16,087 nucleotides of DNA from NCBI GenBank assembly GCA_035506255.1, contig DATJPS010000023.1, positions 1 to 16,087 on the forward strand, written 5' to 3'. Positions 6,456 to 13,235 of the stretch are shown here, piece by piece. Within the stretch, counting starts at the first letter, position 1, and every line of letters starts with the position of its first letter. The position numbers and the translations under genes were made by a program. The notes under the pieces are model-generated. The model saw nothing but the letters and a program-made list of their open reading frames with translations, was not told where the DNA came from and made no database searches. This DNA comes from CAIYXV01 sp035506255 (GTDB lineage Bacteria > Margulisbacteria > WOR-1 > XYC2-FULL-46-14 > WPAF01).

Positions 6456-6550
6456 CTGAGGAAATGGCCGCGGGCCAGCGCCCACAATAGCACCGCCAGT
6501 ACGATGGCCAGGAGCTTGAGCGGCAGGTTTTTCAGGAATAGATCCTTCAT
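6452..6550 (-). CDS. 32-residue single-helix membrane microprotein
   Basis: A complete small frame: MKDLFLKNLPLKLLAIV at the start, hydrophobic helix continuing LAVLLWALA, and the basic end RGHFLR. Its ATG overlaps the topA stop (ATGA) and its stop overlaps the panC start (ATGA), the same junction type as its larger neighbours, which strongly supports translation. The FLKNLPLKLLA-LW pattern resembles the N-terminal membrane anchor of YbbR/CdaR proteins, but the YbbR domains are absent. It may be a remnant anchor or an independent microprotein. Orientation by the positive-inside rule is ambiguous. Function is unknown. Confidence 0.72.
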   Translation of the reverse strand: MKDLFLKNLPLKLLAIVLAVLLWALARGHFLR

Positions 6551-8610
6551 TGCTGTTCTTTGACGAACTTGCACTCGGGATTGCTGCACTTCACGGTGAT
6601 CCCGCCTTTGGCTTTTTTCTCAACCAGCAGCGAGCCGCAGTTGGGACATTTTTCACCGGTCGGCTTGTCCCAATAGGCTACCTTGCACTTTGGATAGTTG
6701 CTGCAGGAATAGAATATTTTCCCTTTGCGGGTCCGCCGCACCAGAATTTCGCCGCCGCAACCCTCGCGCGGGCAGGCGACGTTGATCGACTTGATGATCG
6801 GTTTGGTGAACTTGCACTTGGGGAAGCCGGAACAGGCCATAAAATCGCCGAAGCGGCCGGAACGGATCACCAGCTGGCTGCCGCAGAGCGGGCATTTCTC
6901 GTCGGTCTTGATCTCTTTTTTGACCTTTTCCATCTGCGTTTCGGCCAGCGCCAGGTCATTGGCGAACGGCTTGTAGAATTCGGAAAGGACCTCGACATAG
7001 CCGATCTTTCCCTCCAGGATGTCGTCCAGTTCGTCCTCCATGTGGGCGGTGAACGCGAAGTCCATCACGTCCGGGAAATGCTTCACCAGCAGATCGTTGG
7101 TGATGATGCCGAGCTCGGTGGGGATGAAGACCCGGTTCTCGCGTATCACGTATCCCCGGTCCTCGATGGTGCCGATGATGGGGGCATAGGTGGAGGGGCG
7201 GCCGATCCCTTTCTCCTCTAGCTCCTTGATGAGCGACGCTTCGTTGTAGCGGGGCGGCGGCTCGGTGAAGTGCTGTTTGGGGTCGAGCTTTACCAGTGTC
7301 AGTTTTTCCCCGGCCGCGAGGTCCGGCAGCACGCCCGCTTCTTCTTCCTTTTTATCGGTCGATTCGGCGTAGAGTTCGAGGAACCCTTTGAACTTGATCG
7401 TCTGGCCGTTGGCGCGGAAAGCGTGGTCCCCGGCCGCGATATCTACCGCGGTCAGGTCGACCAGCGCCGGGTTCATCTGACAGGCGACGAACCGGTTCCA
7501 GATGAGCGAATAGAGCTTATACTGCTCGGCGGTCAAGCTCTCTTTTACCTGCTTCGGTTCGCGCATCACCGAAGTGGGGCGGATCGCCTCGTGCGCATCC
7601 TGCGCCGATTTCTTGGTCTTGTACTGGCGCGGCGAATCGGGAAGGAAAGGCGCGCCGAAGCTGTCGGAGATGTACTTTCTCACCTCGCCGATCGCTTCGT
7701 TACTGATGCGCACGGAGTCGGTCCTCATGTAAGTGATCAAGCCGACGTGCCCTTCGCCCTTGATATCAATGCCTTCGTATAGCTGCTGGGCGATGGTCAT
7801 GGTCTTGCGCGCGGAGAACGAGAACTTGCGCGACGCGTCCTGCTGGAGGGTGGATGTGATGAAGGGGGGCGCCGGATTGCGCTTCTGTTCCTTCTTCGTG
7901 ACCTCTTTCACCGTGAAATCGCCCTTCCGGCAATCGGCCACGATCTTATCGGCCGCAATCTGGTCCGGGACGGTTTCCTTCGAAATGTATTTGGCGGAGA
8001 ATTCCTGCTTGTCGCCGGTTTTGGTGAGCGTGGCCAGGATCGACCAGTACTCCTGCGGGACGAATTCCTTGATCTCCTTTTCCCGTTCGCAGATCAGGCG
8101 CACCGCAACCGACTGCACGCGGCCGGCGGAAAGACCCTTTCTTACCTTTTTCCAGAGCAGGGGAGAAAGTTTGTATCCGACCAGGCGGTCCAGAATGCGG
8201 CGGGCCTGCTGGGCGTTGACTCGGTTCAGGTCGATGGAACGGGGATGCTTGACCGCCTCCACCACCGCCGGCTTGGTGATCTCGTGGAACTCGATCCGGC
8301 GGATCTTCTTTTCGTTTTTTAATATATGCGCCAGGTGCCAGGCGATCGCTTCCCCTTCGCGGTCCGGATCGGGAGCGAGGAAAATGTACATCGCTTTGGA
8401 CGCGGCGGCGGTGAGGTTCTTCACGATCTTGGCCTTCCCCTTGATCAGGACGTAGGTCGGGGCGAAGTCATGGTCGACGTCCACCCCAAGCTTGTTCTTG
8501 GGGAGATCGCGCAAATGGCCGCCGCAGGCCGTTACCGAATAGTCCTTTCCCAGGAACTTTTCGAGCGTCTTGGCCTTGGCGGGCGATTCGACTATCACCA
8601 GATTTCTCAT
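6547..8610 (-). CDS. topA: DNA topoisomerase I (type IA)
   Basis: Relaxes negative supercoils by transient single-strand cleavage. The 687-residue protein begins MRNLVIVESPAKAKTLEKFL with the TOPRIM Glu-8, followed by the acidic APDPDREGEA (79-88), and then the strand-passage core with SAGRVQSVAVRLI (161-172). GLITYMRTDS (290-299) contains the catalytic Tyr-294, and the NEASLIKELEEKGIGRPSTY region follows. Three four-cysteine zinc ribbons fill the last 115 residues (about 573-599, 613-642 and 655-680). The start is ATG 8610, not the upstream extension to 8850, because the family N-terminus is exact and a promoter lies just upstream. It leads the long minus-strand cluster. Housekeeping enzyme; identification is secure. 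Confidence 0.97.
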   Translation of the reverse strand: MRNLVIVESPAKAKTLEKFLGKDYSVTACGGHLRDLPKNKLGVDVDHDFAPTYVLIKGKAKIVKNLTAAASKAMYIFLAPDPDREGEAIAWHLAHILKNEKKIRRIEFHEITKPAVVEAVKHPRSIDLNRVNAQQARRILDRLVGYKLSPLLWKKVRKGLSAGRVQSVAVRLICEREKEIKEFVPQEYWSILATLTKTGDKQEFSAKYISKETVPDQIAADKIVADCRKGDFTVKEVTKKEQKRNPAPPFITSTLQQDASRKFSFSARKTMTIAQQLYEGIDIKGEGHVGLITYMRTDSVRISNEAIGEVRKYISDSFGAPFLPDSPRQYKTKKSAQDAHEAIRPTSVMREPKQVKESLTAEQYKLYSLIWNRFVACQMNPALVDLTAVDIAAGDHAFRANGQTIKFKGFLELYAESTDKKEEEAGVLPDLAAGEKLTLVKLDPKQHFTEPPPRYNEASLIKELEEKGIGRPSTYAPIIGTIEDRGYVIRENRVFIPTELGIITNDLLVKHFPDVMDFAFTAHMEDELDDILEGKIGYVEVLSEFYKPFANDLALAETQMEKVKKEIKTDEKCPLCGSQLVIRSGRFGDFMACSGFPKCKFTKPIIKSINVACPREGCGGEILVRRTRKGKIFYSCSNYPKCKVAYWDKPTGEKCPNCGSLLVEKKAKGGITVKCSNPECKFVKEQQ

Positions 8611-8619
8611 GCTTCGGCC

Positions 8620-8648
8620 ATAGTAACAAACAGGTTTGAATCTGTCAA
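8620..8648 (-). promoter_or_regulatory. topA promoter, predicted leaderless
   Basis: On the minus strand there is a perfect -35 TTGACA (8643-8648), a 17-bp spacer and an extended -10 TGT-TACTAT (box 8620-8625). The box ends 9 nt before the topA ATG, so the mRNA would start within about 3 nt of it. No Shine-Dalgarno fits. The promoter overlaps the divergent ktrB promoter. Confidence 0.75.
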
Positions 8649-8664
8649 ATAACTGTGTTAGCAT
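8636..8664 (+). promoter_or_regulatory. ktrB promoter, predicted leaderless
   Basis: -35 TTGAAT (8636-8641), 17-bp spacer, extended -10 TGT-TAGCAT (box 8659-8664), ending 7 nt before ATG 8672. The predicted +1 falls at 8671-8672. It interleaves with the topA promoter on the other strand, so the two could compete for polymerase. A shifted CATAAT at 8662-8667 is an alternative -10. Confidence 0.6.
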
Positions 8665-8671
8665 AATATTC

Positions 8672-10003
8672 ATGGAAGGGGCCTCTCTTTTTAAGCTCCG
8701 GCACAACCCGAGCATCATCATAATCGCGAGTTTTGCTCTGATCATTCTGGCGGGAACGATATTGCTTTCGCTCCCGTTCTCGACCGCCGCCGGCCGTAGC
8801 ACATCGGTCATTGACGCGTATTTCACCGCCAATGCCGCCACCTGCGTCACCGGTCTAACGGTGGTCGATACCGGCGGTCAATTCACCTTTTTCGGCAAGC
8901 TGGTGATCCTCGGGCTGATCCAGCTGGGCGGACTGGGGTATATGACCCTTTCCACCCTGATCGTGATACTGCTGCGGCAGAAAGTGTTCATTTCCCAGCG
9001 GCTGGCAGTGAGAGAGGCGCTCAACCTTTTCTCCACCCGCGGAGCGGTGAGGATAATTTTTTATGTTTTCTCGGTCGTTTTTCTGGTCGAGGGCGCGGGT
9101 GCCGCGATCCTCTTCTTCCACTGGCTCCCGACGATGGGCGCCTGGCAGGCTTTTAAATTCGGGGTGTTCCACGCGGTTTCCGCGTTCTGTAACGCCGGGT
9201 TCGATATCATCGGCGGTTTTCGGAGCTTTACCGGATTTACCGGGGACCCGGTGGTCAACCTCACATTGATGGCTTTGATCGTTGTTGGAGGCATCGGGTT
9301 CTCCGTGATCGCGGATATCGTCGAAAGAAGGCGTTTTTCGCTTCATTCCAAGATCGTGATCATCACTTCCCTGCTGCTCATTCTGTTCGGAGCGGCGCTG
9401 CTGCTGCTCTTCGAACACGCCAATCTGCGGACCATGGGACCACTGCCGCTGATGGACAAGATCTGGGCCTCCCTTTTCCAAGCGGTGTCGGCAAGAACGG
9501 GAGGCTTTCATACCATTGACCTGGCCGGGCTGACCGGCCCCGGCATATTCACCTTGATCGTGCTGATGTTCATTGGCGCATCGCCGGGCGGGACCGGCGG
9601 TGGGATCAAGACCACCACTTTTGCGGTACTGCTCCTCACCATGCGATCGACGATCGCGGGGCGGTACAATACCGAGGTTTTCGAACGGAAGATCTCGCAC
9701 GAGATCGTCCGCCGGGCGATGGCGATCGTCCTGCTTTCGGGCGCGCTGATCATTTTCTCGGCGGCGGTGGTCAGTTTGCAGGGATTCGAGTTCGGCAAGA
9801 TCATGTTCGAAGTGACCTCGGCGTTCGGCAATGTCGGGCTGAGCATGGGGATCACCCCTAGGTTTTCGGCGCTGAGCAAGATCATCATTGGCATCACGAT
9901 GTTCATCGGCCGGGTGGGGCCGCTGACGGTATTCGTCGGTCTGACGCTGGCCAAGCGGGAAAAACGGATCACGTACCCAAAAGAAGAGATATCGATCGGA
10001 TAG
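8672..10003 (+). CDS. ktrB: K+ uptake channel subunit, TrkH/KtrB family
   Basis: Integral membrane K+-translocating subunit of a Ktr/Trk system, 443 residues, the KtrB size class. It has four pore-loop repeats with filter glycines: ATCVTGLTVVD (about 57-67, Gly-61), SAFCNAGFDIIGG, SARTGGFHTIDL and SAFGNVGLSMG. The GASPGGTGGGIKTTT stretch is typical of the third-repeat region of KtrB/TrkH. The start is ATG 8672 rather than TTG 8636: TTG 8636 lies within the promoter -35 and gives an atypical N-terminus. The regulatory partner ktrA follows 12 nt after the stop with its own strong Shine-Dalgarno. Whether Na+ or H+ drives transport is not readable from sequence. Confidence 0.94.
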   Translation: MEGASLFKLRHNPSIIIIASFALIILAGTILLSLPFSTAAGRSTSVIDAYFTANAATCVTGLTVVDTGGQFTFFGKLVILGLIQLGGLGYMTLSTLIVILLRQKVFISQRLAVREALNLFSTRGAVRIIFYVFSVVFLVEGAGAAILFFHWLPTMGAWQAFKFGVFHAVSAFCNAGFDIIGGFRSFTGFTGDPVVNLTLMALIVVGGIGFSVIADIVERRRFSLHSKIVIITSLLLILFGAALLLLFEHANLRTMGPLPLMDKIWASLFQAVSARTGGFHTIDLAGLTGPGIFTLIVLMFIGASPGGTGGGIKTTTFAVLLLTMRSTIAGRYNTEVFERKISHEIVRRAMAIVLLSGALIIFSAAVVSLQGFEFGKIMFEVTSAFGNVGLSMGITPRFSALSKIIIGITMFIGRVGPLTVFVGLTLAKREKRITYPKEEISIG

Positions 10004-10009
10004 AGGAGG
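10003..10009 (+). promoter_or_regulatory. Strong Shine-Dalgarno of ktrA
   Basis: GAGGAGG begins on the last base of the ktrB stop and sits 6 nt before the ktrA ATG. It contrasts with ktrB itself, which has no Shine-Dalgarno and a promoter directly upstream; this supports leaderless initiation for first genes and Shine-Dalgarno initiation for internal ones. Confidence 0.85.
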
Positions 10010-10015
10010 AAAAAA

Positions 10016-10666
10016 ATGGAAAAGAAACAATTTGCGGTATTGGGGCTGGGGAGGTTCGGGCAGAAAGTGGCGAAGGAGCTGTGCATGCGGGGGCACGAAG
10101 TAGTTGTGATGGACCGGGATGAGACCAAAGTCAACCAGATCAAGGACCTGGTAACGCACGCCTATATCGGCGACATGACCGACGAGAACGCGCTGCGCGA
10201 AGCGAACGTCCAGAACTGCGAAGTGGTAGTGATCGGGCAGAGCTCGAGCATCGAATCAAATCTATTAGCGGCGCAGCTGTGCAAGGAGCTGAGCGTGAAG
10301 CAGGTGGTGGTAAAAGCGCAGTCGACCCTTCACGGCAAGATCCTGACCAAACTGGGCGTTGATCTGATCGTCTATCCGGAGCAGGACACGGCGGTAAAGC
10401 TGGCCGACAAACTGACCCTGCGCGGCGTCATGGACTACATGGAGATCAGCAAAGAGTTCGACGTCATCGAAATGCGGGCGAGCAAGGAGTTCGACAACCG
10501 CACCCTCAAGGAGCTTAACTTGAAAAAAAGATTCAACGTCGCCGTGCTGGCGATCCGCCGCGGCGCCGAATCGATCATGAACCCAGACGGGGAAACGCTG
10601 CTCCTCGAAGGCGATATACTGATCCTGATGGGCCGGATCGAGGATCTGAAGAAGATCACCGGCTGA
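10016..10666 (+). CDS. ktrA: KtrA/TrkA regulatory subunit of K+ uptake
   Basis: A 216-residue cytoplasmic gating subunit that forms a ring under KtrB. The N-terminal RCK Rossmann fold has FAVLGLGRFG (6-15, GxGxxG) and Asp-33 at the end of the second strand, consistent with adenine-nucleotide binding. YIGDMTDENAL and VVIGQSSSIESNLLAAQL follow. The RCK_C domain spans about 135-216 (FDVIEMRASKEF to LILMGRIEDLKKITG); in some KtrA proteins this domain binds cyclic di-AMP, which is not testable here. The size is KtrA-like, not the duplicated Escherichia coli TrkA. The last 11 nt overlap pabB tail-to-tail. Confidence 0.94.
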   Translation: MEKKQFAVLGLGRFGQKVAKELCMRGHEVVVMDRDETKVNQIKDLVTHAYIGDMTDENALREANVQNCEVVVIGQSSSIESNLLAAQLCKELSVKQVVVKAQSTLHGKILTKLGVDLIVYPEQDTAVKLADKLTLRGVMDYMEISKEFDVIEMRASKEFDNRTLKELNLKKRFNVAVLAIRRGAESIMNPDGETLLLEGDILILMGRIEDLKKITG

Positions 10667-11786
10667 CCAGAAAGCCCGCTTTTATCCGGCACTCTTCCCA
10701 TTCGCCTTCGGCGGTGGAGTCCCATACTATCCCTCCGCCTACGCCCATCTCTCCCTCATAATAGGGAAGAGAGGGAGAAGGATGGAGGAGGAGGGTGCGG
10801 ATCGGGACGTTGAAGAACATGTCCTTTTCCGGCGTGATAAAACCGATCGCCCCGGTGTATATCCTTCTTTCTTCACCCTCGAGGTTTTTTATCAGTTTCA
10901 TCGCGCTCACCTTGGGTGCGCCGGTCACTGATCCGGAAGGGAAAAGCGCTTTAAGAATATCGTATATCCCGGTCCGGTGGCAGATCCGGCCGCGAACGGT
11001 GGAAGTCATCTGGCAAAGCGTCCGGTAACGGGCCACTTCGAATAGTTTCGGTGTCACCACCGATCCGGGAACGCTGATCTTTCCGAGATCATTGCGCAGC
11101 AGGTCGGCGATCATCACATTCTCGGCACGGTTCTTGGGATCAAGATGCAGCCTCCGCTTCACCCAAAGATCATCCCAGCGATCCTTTCCCCTCGGCCAGG
11201 TCCCTTTCATCGGCTTGACGGTAAGTTCCCTTCCCTGTTTCCGGACGAACATTTCGGGAGAAAGCGAAAGGATGGCAAGATCGTCCGACCGGATATAGGC
11301 GGGATAAGGGACCGGTTGCTCGTTCAGCAACTCCCGGTATAAGGAGAACGGGTCTCCGGAGAAGGTGAATCGGTATTTTACGCAGTAAGTGATCTGATAA
11401 GTGTTGCCGGCGGCGATCTGCGATCTGATCACGCCGATGCGGTTTGAATAATCCGGGAAGATAACGTTGACGGAAATGTTCTTGACCCCCTGTGCCTTGC
11501 TTCGTTCGGGCATCTTCCCCCTGATAAGGGGGAGATCATGGAGGGGGTGGGCGTATACCCCGAACTGTAACATCGGAAAATCATATTTTTTCTCTTCTTT
11601 CAGCTCTTCCTCGAACGCGTATCCCGCTTCGTATGACAGGAATCCGGCAAGGAACCGGCCCCGGGCCAGCTCTTTTTCCATCTGTTCTAAAGCCAGGGGG
11701 ATCTCGTTGGCCCGGCGGCAGTCGATCACCCTTTCCGGGTCCCTGAACAGGCGCGGCTTTCCTTCAAATTGGATGAGCGTGAGCAT
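10656..11786 (-). CDS. pabB: Aminodeoxychorismate synthase component I with two repeat-derived inserts
   Basis: A chorismate-binding enzyme (TrpE/PabB family), 376 residues, for 4-aminobenzoate in folate synthesis. VKPMKGTWPRG (190-200) has the Lys-194 that marks aminodeoxychorismate synthases, where anthranilate synthases have Ala. NVMIADLLRNDLG (223-235), LFPSGSVTGAPKVSAMKLI (281-299) and GVGGGIVWDS (348-357) complete the active site. Two stretches do not fit the family: about residues 79-101 in the linker after QFGVY, and 335-347 between IRTLLL and GVGGG. Both are encoded by palindromic DNA and read in frame, apparently in surface loops, so the enzyme is probably functional. No pabA or pabC partner is visible. 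Start ATG 11786 has no Shine-Dalgarno. Confidence 0.92.
   Translation of the reverse strand: MLTLIQFEGKPRLFRDPERVIDCRRANEIPLALEQMEKELARGRFLAGFLSYEAGYAFEEELKEEKKYDFPMLQFGVYAHPLHDLPLIRGKMPERSKAQGVKNISVNVIFPDYSNRIGVIRSQIAAGNTYQITYCVKYRFTFSGDPFSLYRELLNEQPVPYPAYIRSDDLAILSLSPEMFVRKQGRELTVKPMKGTWPRGKDRWDDLWVKRRLHLDPKNRAENVMIADLLRNDLGKISVPGSVVTPKLFEVARYRTLCQMTSTVRGRICHRTGIYDILKALFPSGSVTGAPKVSAMKLIKNLEGEERRIYTGAIGFITPEKDMFFNVPIRTLLLHPSPSLPYYEGEMGVGGGIVWDSTAEGEWEECRIKAGFLVSR
10745..10785. repeat. Palindromic repeat inside pabB, C-terminal loop
   Basis: CCATCTCTCCCTC (10745-10757) pairs with 10771-10785 through a 13-bp stem with a 2-nt bulge. On the minus strand it is read as HPSPSLPYYEGEM, where PabB relatives normally have a short turn before GVGGG. 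The PSL-rich composition is unlike the flanks. Confidence 0.65.
11484..11550. repeat. Palindromic repeat inside pabB, linker region
   Basis: Outer arms ACCCCCT (11485-11491) and AGGGGGT (11542-11548) enclose a perfect inner hairpin CCCCCT-GATA-AGGGGG (11517-11532). On the minus strand it is read as HPLHDLPLIRGKMPERSKAQG within the linker between the N-terminal region and the catalytic core of PabB. The pattern HP-LP-G-M is shared with the C-terminal insert. Confidence 0.65.
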
Positions 11787-11830
11787 AAGTGCGGTAGGGA
11801 TGCCGGAGAGGCTATTGCATTACCGCCGTC

Positions 11831-11839
11831 ATTATATCA
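11831..11839 (-). promoter_or_regulatory. Candidate pabB extended -10
   Basis: On the minus strand TGA-TATAAT (box 11831-11836) would start transcription near 11824, leaving a leader of about 37 nt before ATG 11786. No Shine-Dalgarno or good -35 is seen. There is no in-frame start between the leader start and ATG 11786, because an in-frame TAA intervenes. Confidence 0.45.
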
Positions 11840-11855
11840 CGATGGCCCGCGGCGA

Positions 11856-11884
11856 TTGAAAGGCGGCCGCGAAAATGGTAATAT
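11856..11884 (+). promoter_or_regulatory. Promoter of the tRNA-binding protein gene, predicted leaderless
   Basis: -35 TTGAAA (11856-11861; 5 of 6), 17-bp spacer, extended -10 TGG-TAATAT (box 11879-11884). The box ends 7 nt before ATG 11892, so +1 coincides with the start codon within a base. No Shine-Dalgarno is present. Confidence 0.72.
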
Positions 11885-11891
11885 TTTCATC

Positions 11892-12221
11892 ATGGCAACG
11901 TTCGATGAATTCAAGAAGATCGAGCTAAAAGTGGCGGAGATCAAGGCCGTCGAGGATATCGAGGGGGCCGACAAACTTTACAAGCTCGGGATCGATCTGG
12001 GGGACGAGCAGAGGACGCTGGTCGCCGGCATTAAATTGCATTATCCCGAAAAGGAAGCGCTCATCGGTAAGAAGATCGCGGTGGTATCCAATCTGGAACC
12101 GCGCGCATTGCGCGGCGTAACTTCGCACGGCATGCTGCTGGCGGCGTCGACGCCGGATAAAAGCGCGGTCGTACTGTTAACGCTCGACAAAGACATCCCC
12201 AACGGTTCGACGATCAGCTGA
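11892..12221 (+). CDS. Stand-alone tRNA-binding (EMAPII/MetRS C-terminal type) protein
   Basis: A 109-residue OB-fold protein like the C-terminal domain of methionyl-tRNA synthetase. It shows FDEFKKIELKVAEIKAVEDI, EGADKLYKLGIDLGDEQRTL, VAGIKLHYPEKEALIGKKIAVV, NLEPRALRGVTSHGMLLAA: the GADKL and SxGMLLA signatures of the MetG-beta/Arc1p/EMAPII group. Alone it could act as a trans tRNA-binding subunit of a MetRS lacking this domain, or as a CsaA-like chaperone; the MetRS-type signatures favour the first. The start is ATG 11892; the frame extends upstream but family similarity begins here and a promoter lies 7 nt before it. Its last codons (AGC TGA) lie in the left arm of an inverted-repeat element. 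Confidence 0.9.
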   Translation: MATFDEFKKIELKVAEIKAVEDIEGADKLYKLGIDLGDEQRTLVAGIKLHYPEKEALIGKKIAVVSNLEPRALRGVTSHGMLLAASTPDKSAVVLLTLDKDIPNGSTIS

Positions 12222-12371
12222 CCTCACCCACCATTCGCTTCGCTTATGGTCCCCCCCTCCCCATCGTTGATGGGGAGGGTTGGAAAGAAAAATCAAATAT
12301 AAAAACGGCCTTCTCATTCATAAGTAGAAGGGTTGCCATTGCCGTAGGCAGTGGTGGATGAGGTCAGCTGA
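12214..12371. repeat. 158-bp element with 20-bp terminal inverted repeats
   Basis: The 20 nt at 12214-12233 match the reverse complement of 12352-12371 at 19 positions, and weaker similarity continues inward. Inside are a perfect 11-bp hairpin (12255-12279), CCTTCT/AGAAGG (12309-12331) and a TGCC/GGCA pairing. The arms contain the stop codons of both flanking convergent genes, so the element abuts or supplies the ends of both reading frames. No coding capacity. Candidate non-autonomous (MITE-like) or intergenic palindromic repeat that may also serve as a two-way terminator. Confidence 0.7.
12255..12279. terminator. Bidirectional hairpin between convergent genes
   Basis: CCCTCCCCATC, a GTT loop and the exact complement GATGGGGAGGG form an 11-bp GC-rich stem 34 nt after the tRNA-binding gene stop. 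It is the strongest hairpin in the window. No T tract follows on the plus strand (TTGGAAAGAAAAA), so classical intrinsic termination is doubtful. Confidence 0.45.
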
Positions 12372-12726
12372 AGAAGATCATCTGGATGGCGATGATCAGC
12401 AGGTAAACGCCGAAAAGTTTTCTTAAAAACACGTCCGGCAAAGGCTGGGCGATGATCGCGCCGACATAACCTCCGATCAAGAACCCGACCGCCATGATCA
12501 GCGCGAATTTAATATTTACATTCCCCGCCTGCCAGTATTTGACCGCGGCCAGCAGGCCGACCGGCAGGAGCATGGCGGCGATCGAGGTCCCCTGGGCCAT
12601 GTGCTGGGTGGTTTTATAAATGATAAGGAGGCAGGGGATCAGGATGGTGGCGCCGCCGATGCCGAGCAGTCCGCTGAGCGTCCCGCCCGCCGCGCCGATC
12701 AAAAAAAGCCCTAAAACCTGGAGCAT
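12364..12726 (-). CDS. Half-size TauE/SafE (DUF81) membrane permease
   Basis: A 120-residue hydrophobic protein with about four helices. GAAGGTLSGLLGIGGATILIP (residues 12-32, one base of the motif over two helices) is the TauE/SafE signature, with TTQHMAQGTSIAAML and FLIGGYVGAIIAQPLPDVFLRKLFG following. Most family members are about 250 residues with two inverted halves; this is one half and presumably dimerises. Family members export or import sulfite, sulfoacetate or other small organic anions; the substrate here is unknown. It starts 3 nt after the yqeY stop and so is probably co-transcribed with it. Its stop codon lies in the right arm of the 12214-12371 element. Confidence 0.88.
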   Translation of the reverse strand: MLQVLGLFLIGAAGGTLSGLLGIGGATILIPCLLIIYKTTQHMAQGTSIAAMLLPVGLLAAVKYWQAGNVNIKFALIMAVGFLIGGYVGAIIAQPLPDVFLRKLFGVYLLIIAIQMIFFS

Positions 12727-12729
12727 CGT

Positions 12730-13179
12730 TTACTTAAGGAGTTCCCTGACGAATTGGTTGACCAGCTTGCCATCGACCCCGGGATGGGCGGCCAACACTT
12801 CCTTCATCACTTTTCCCATGTCTTTTGCCGAAACCGCGCCGGTCGCCGCGATCGCGTTCTTCACCGTGTTCTTGATCTCATCGTCCGAGAGCTGTTTGGG
12901 AAGATAGGTCTCAACTACCGCGATCTCTTTTTCGGTAGCCGCCGCCGCATCGTTCCTTCCAACCTTTTTGGCCTCTTCCACCGCTTCTTTCAGCTCTTTG
13001 TTGTACTTGGCAATGATCTTTATAATCTCGGCGTCGGGGAGGTCTCCGCGCGCGTTCACGTAAAGGACCTTGCTCTTCATCATCCGCAGGACGGAAAGCT
13101 TAAGCTCTTCCTTTTGTTTCATCGCGGCGGTCAGGTCGGAGCTTATTTTGGCGAGCATTTCGCGTTTTTCTTCGTTCAT
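12730..13179 (-). CDS. yqeY: GatB/YqeY domain protein
   Basis: A 149-residue YqeY-like protein related to the tail domain of GatB, thought to bind tRNA. Diagnostic parts: EEKREMLAKISSDLTAAMKQ, LSVLRMMKSKVLYVN, YNKELKEAVEEAKKVGRND, AATEKEIAVVETYLPKQLSDDEI, VSAKDMGKVMKEVLAAHPGVDG. Length is standard. The start is ATG 13179, since the frame upstream has no family similarity and contains the promoter. Its molecular role in tRNA amidotransfer is inferred from the GatB relationship, not established. Confidence 0.93.
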   Translation of the reverse strand: MNEEKREMLAKISSDLTAAMKQKEELKLSVLRMMKSKVLYVNARGDLPDAEIIKIIAKYNKELKEAVEEAKKVGRNDAAAATEKEIAVVETYLPKQLSDDEIKNTVKNAIAATGAVSAKDMGKVMKEVLAAHPGVDGKLVNQFVRELLK

Positions 13180-13188
13180 AATGCGTAC

Positions 13189-13194
13189 ATTATA
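13189..13194 (-). promoter_or_regulatory. yqeY -10 box, predicted near-leaderless
   Basis: Perfect TATAAT on the minus strand ending 9 nt before ATG 13179, with no Shine-Dalgarno between. A weak TTGCAT (13212-13217) lies 17 bp upstream as a -35 candidate. Divergent from the beta-lactamase-like gene's promoter within a 74-bp spacer. Confidence 0.65.
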
Positions 13195-13235
13195 AGACTG
13201 GGGAGGGGGGAATGCAAGGCGGAGCCCGCCCGATT

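Noticed and set aside
6550..7221. A 223-codon open frame on the plus strand opposite the end of topA
   Set aside because: Complement of the zinc-ribbon and core codons of TopA; no recognisable domain, promoter or Shine-Dalgarno.
8611..8850. Upstream extension of topA by 80 codons
   Set aside because: The extension has no TopA similarity, covers both promoters and the start of ktrB; ATG 8610 gives the exact family N-terminus.
8855..10159. A 434-codon open frame on the minus strand opposite ktrB
   Set aside because: It is antisense to an unmistakable KtrB and is rich in His, Gln, Arg and Asp without any fold or motif, as expected from a high-GC shadow frame; no start signal or promoter is associated.
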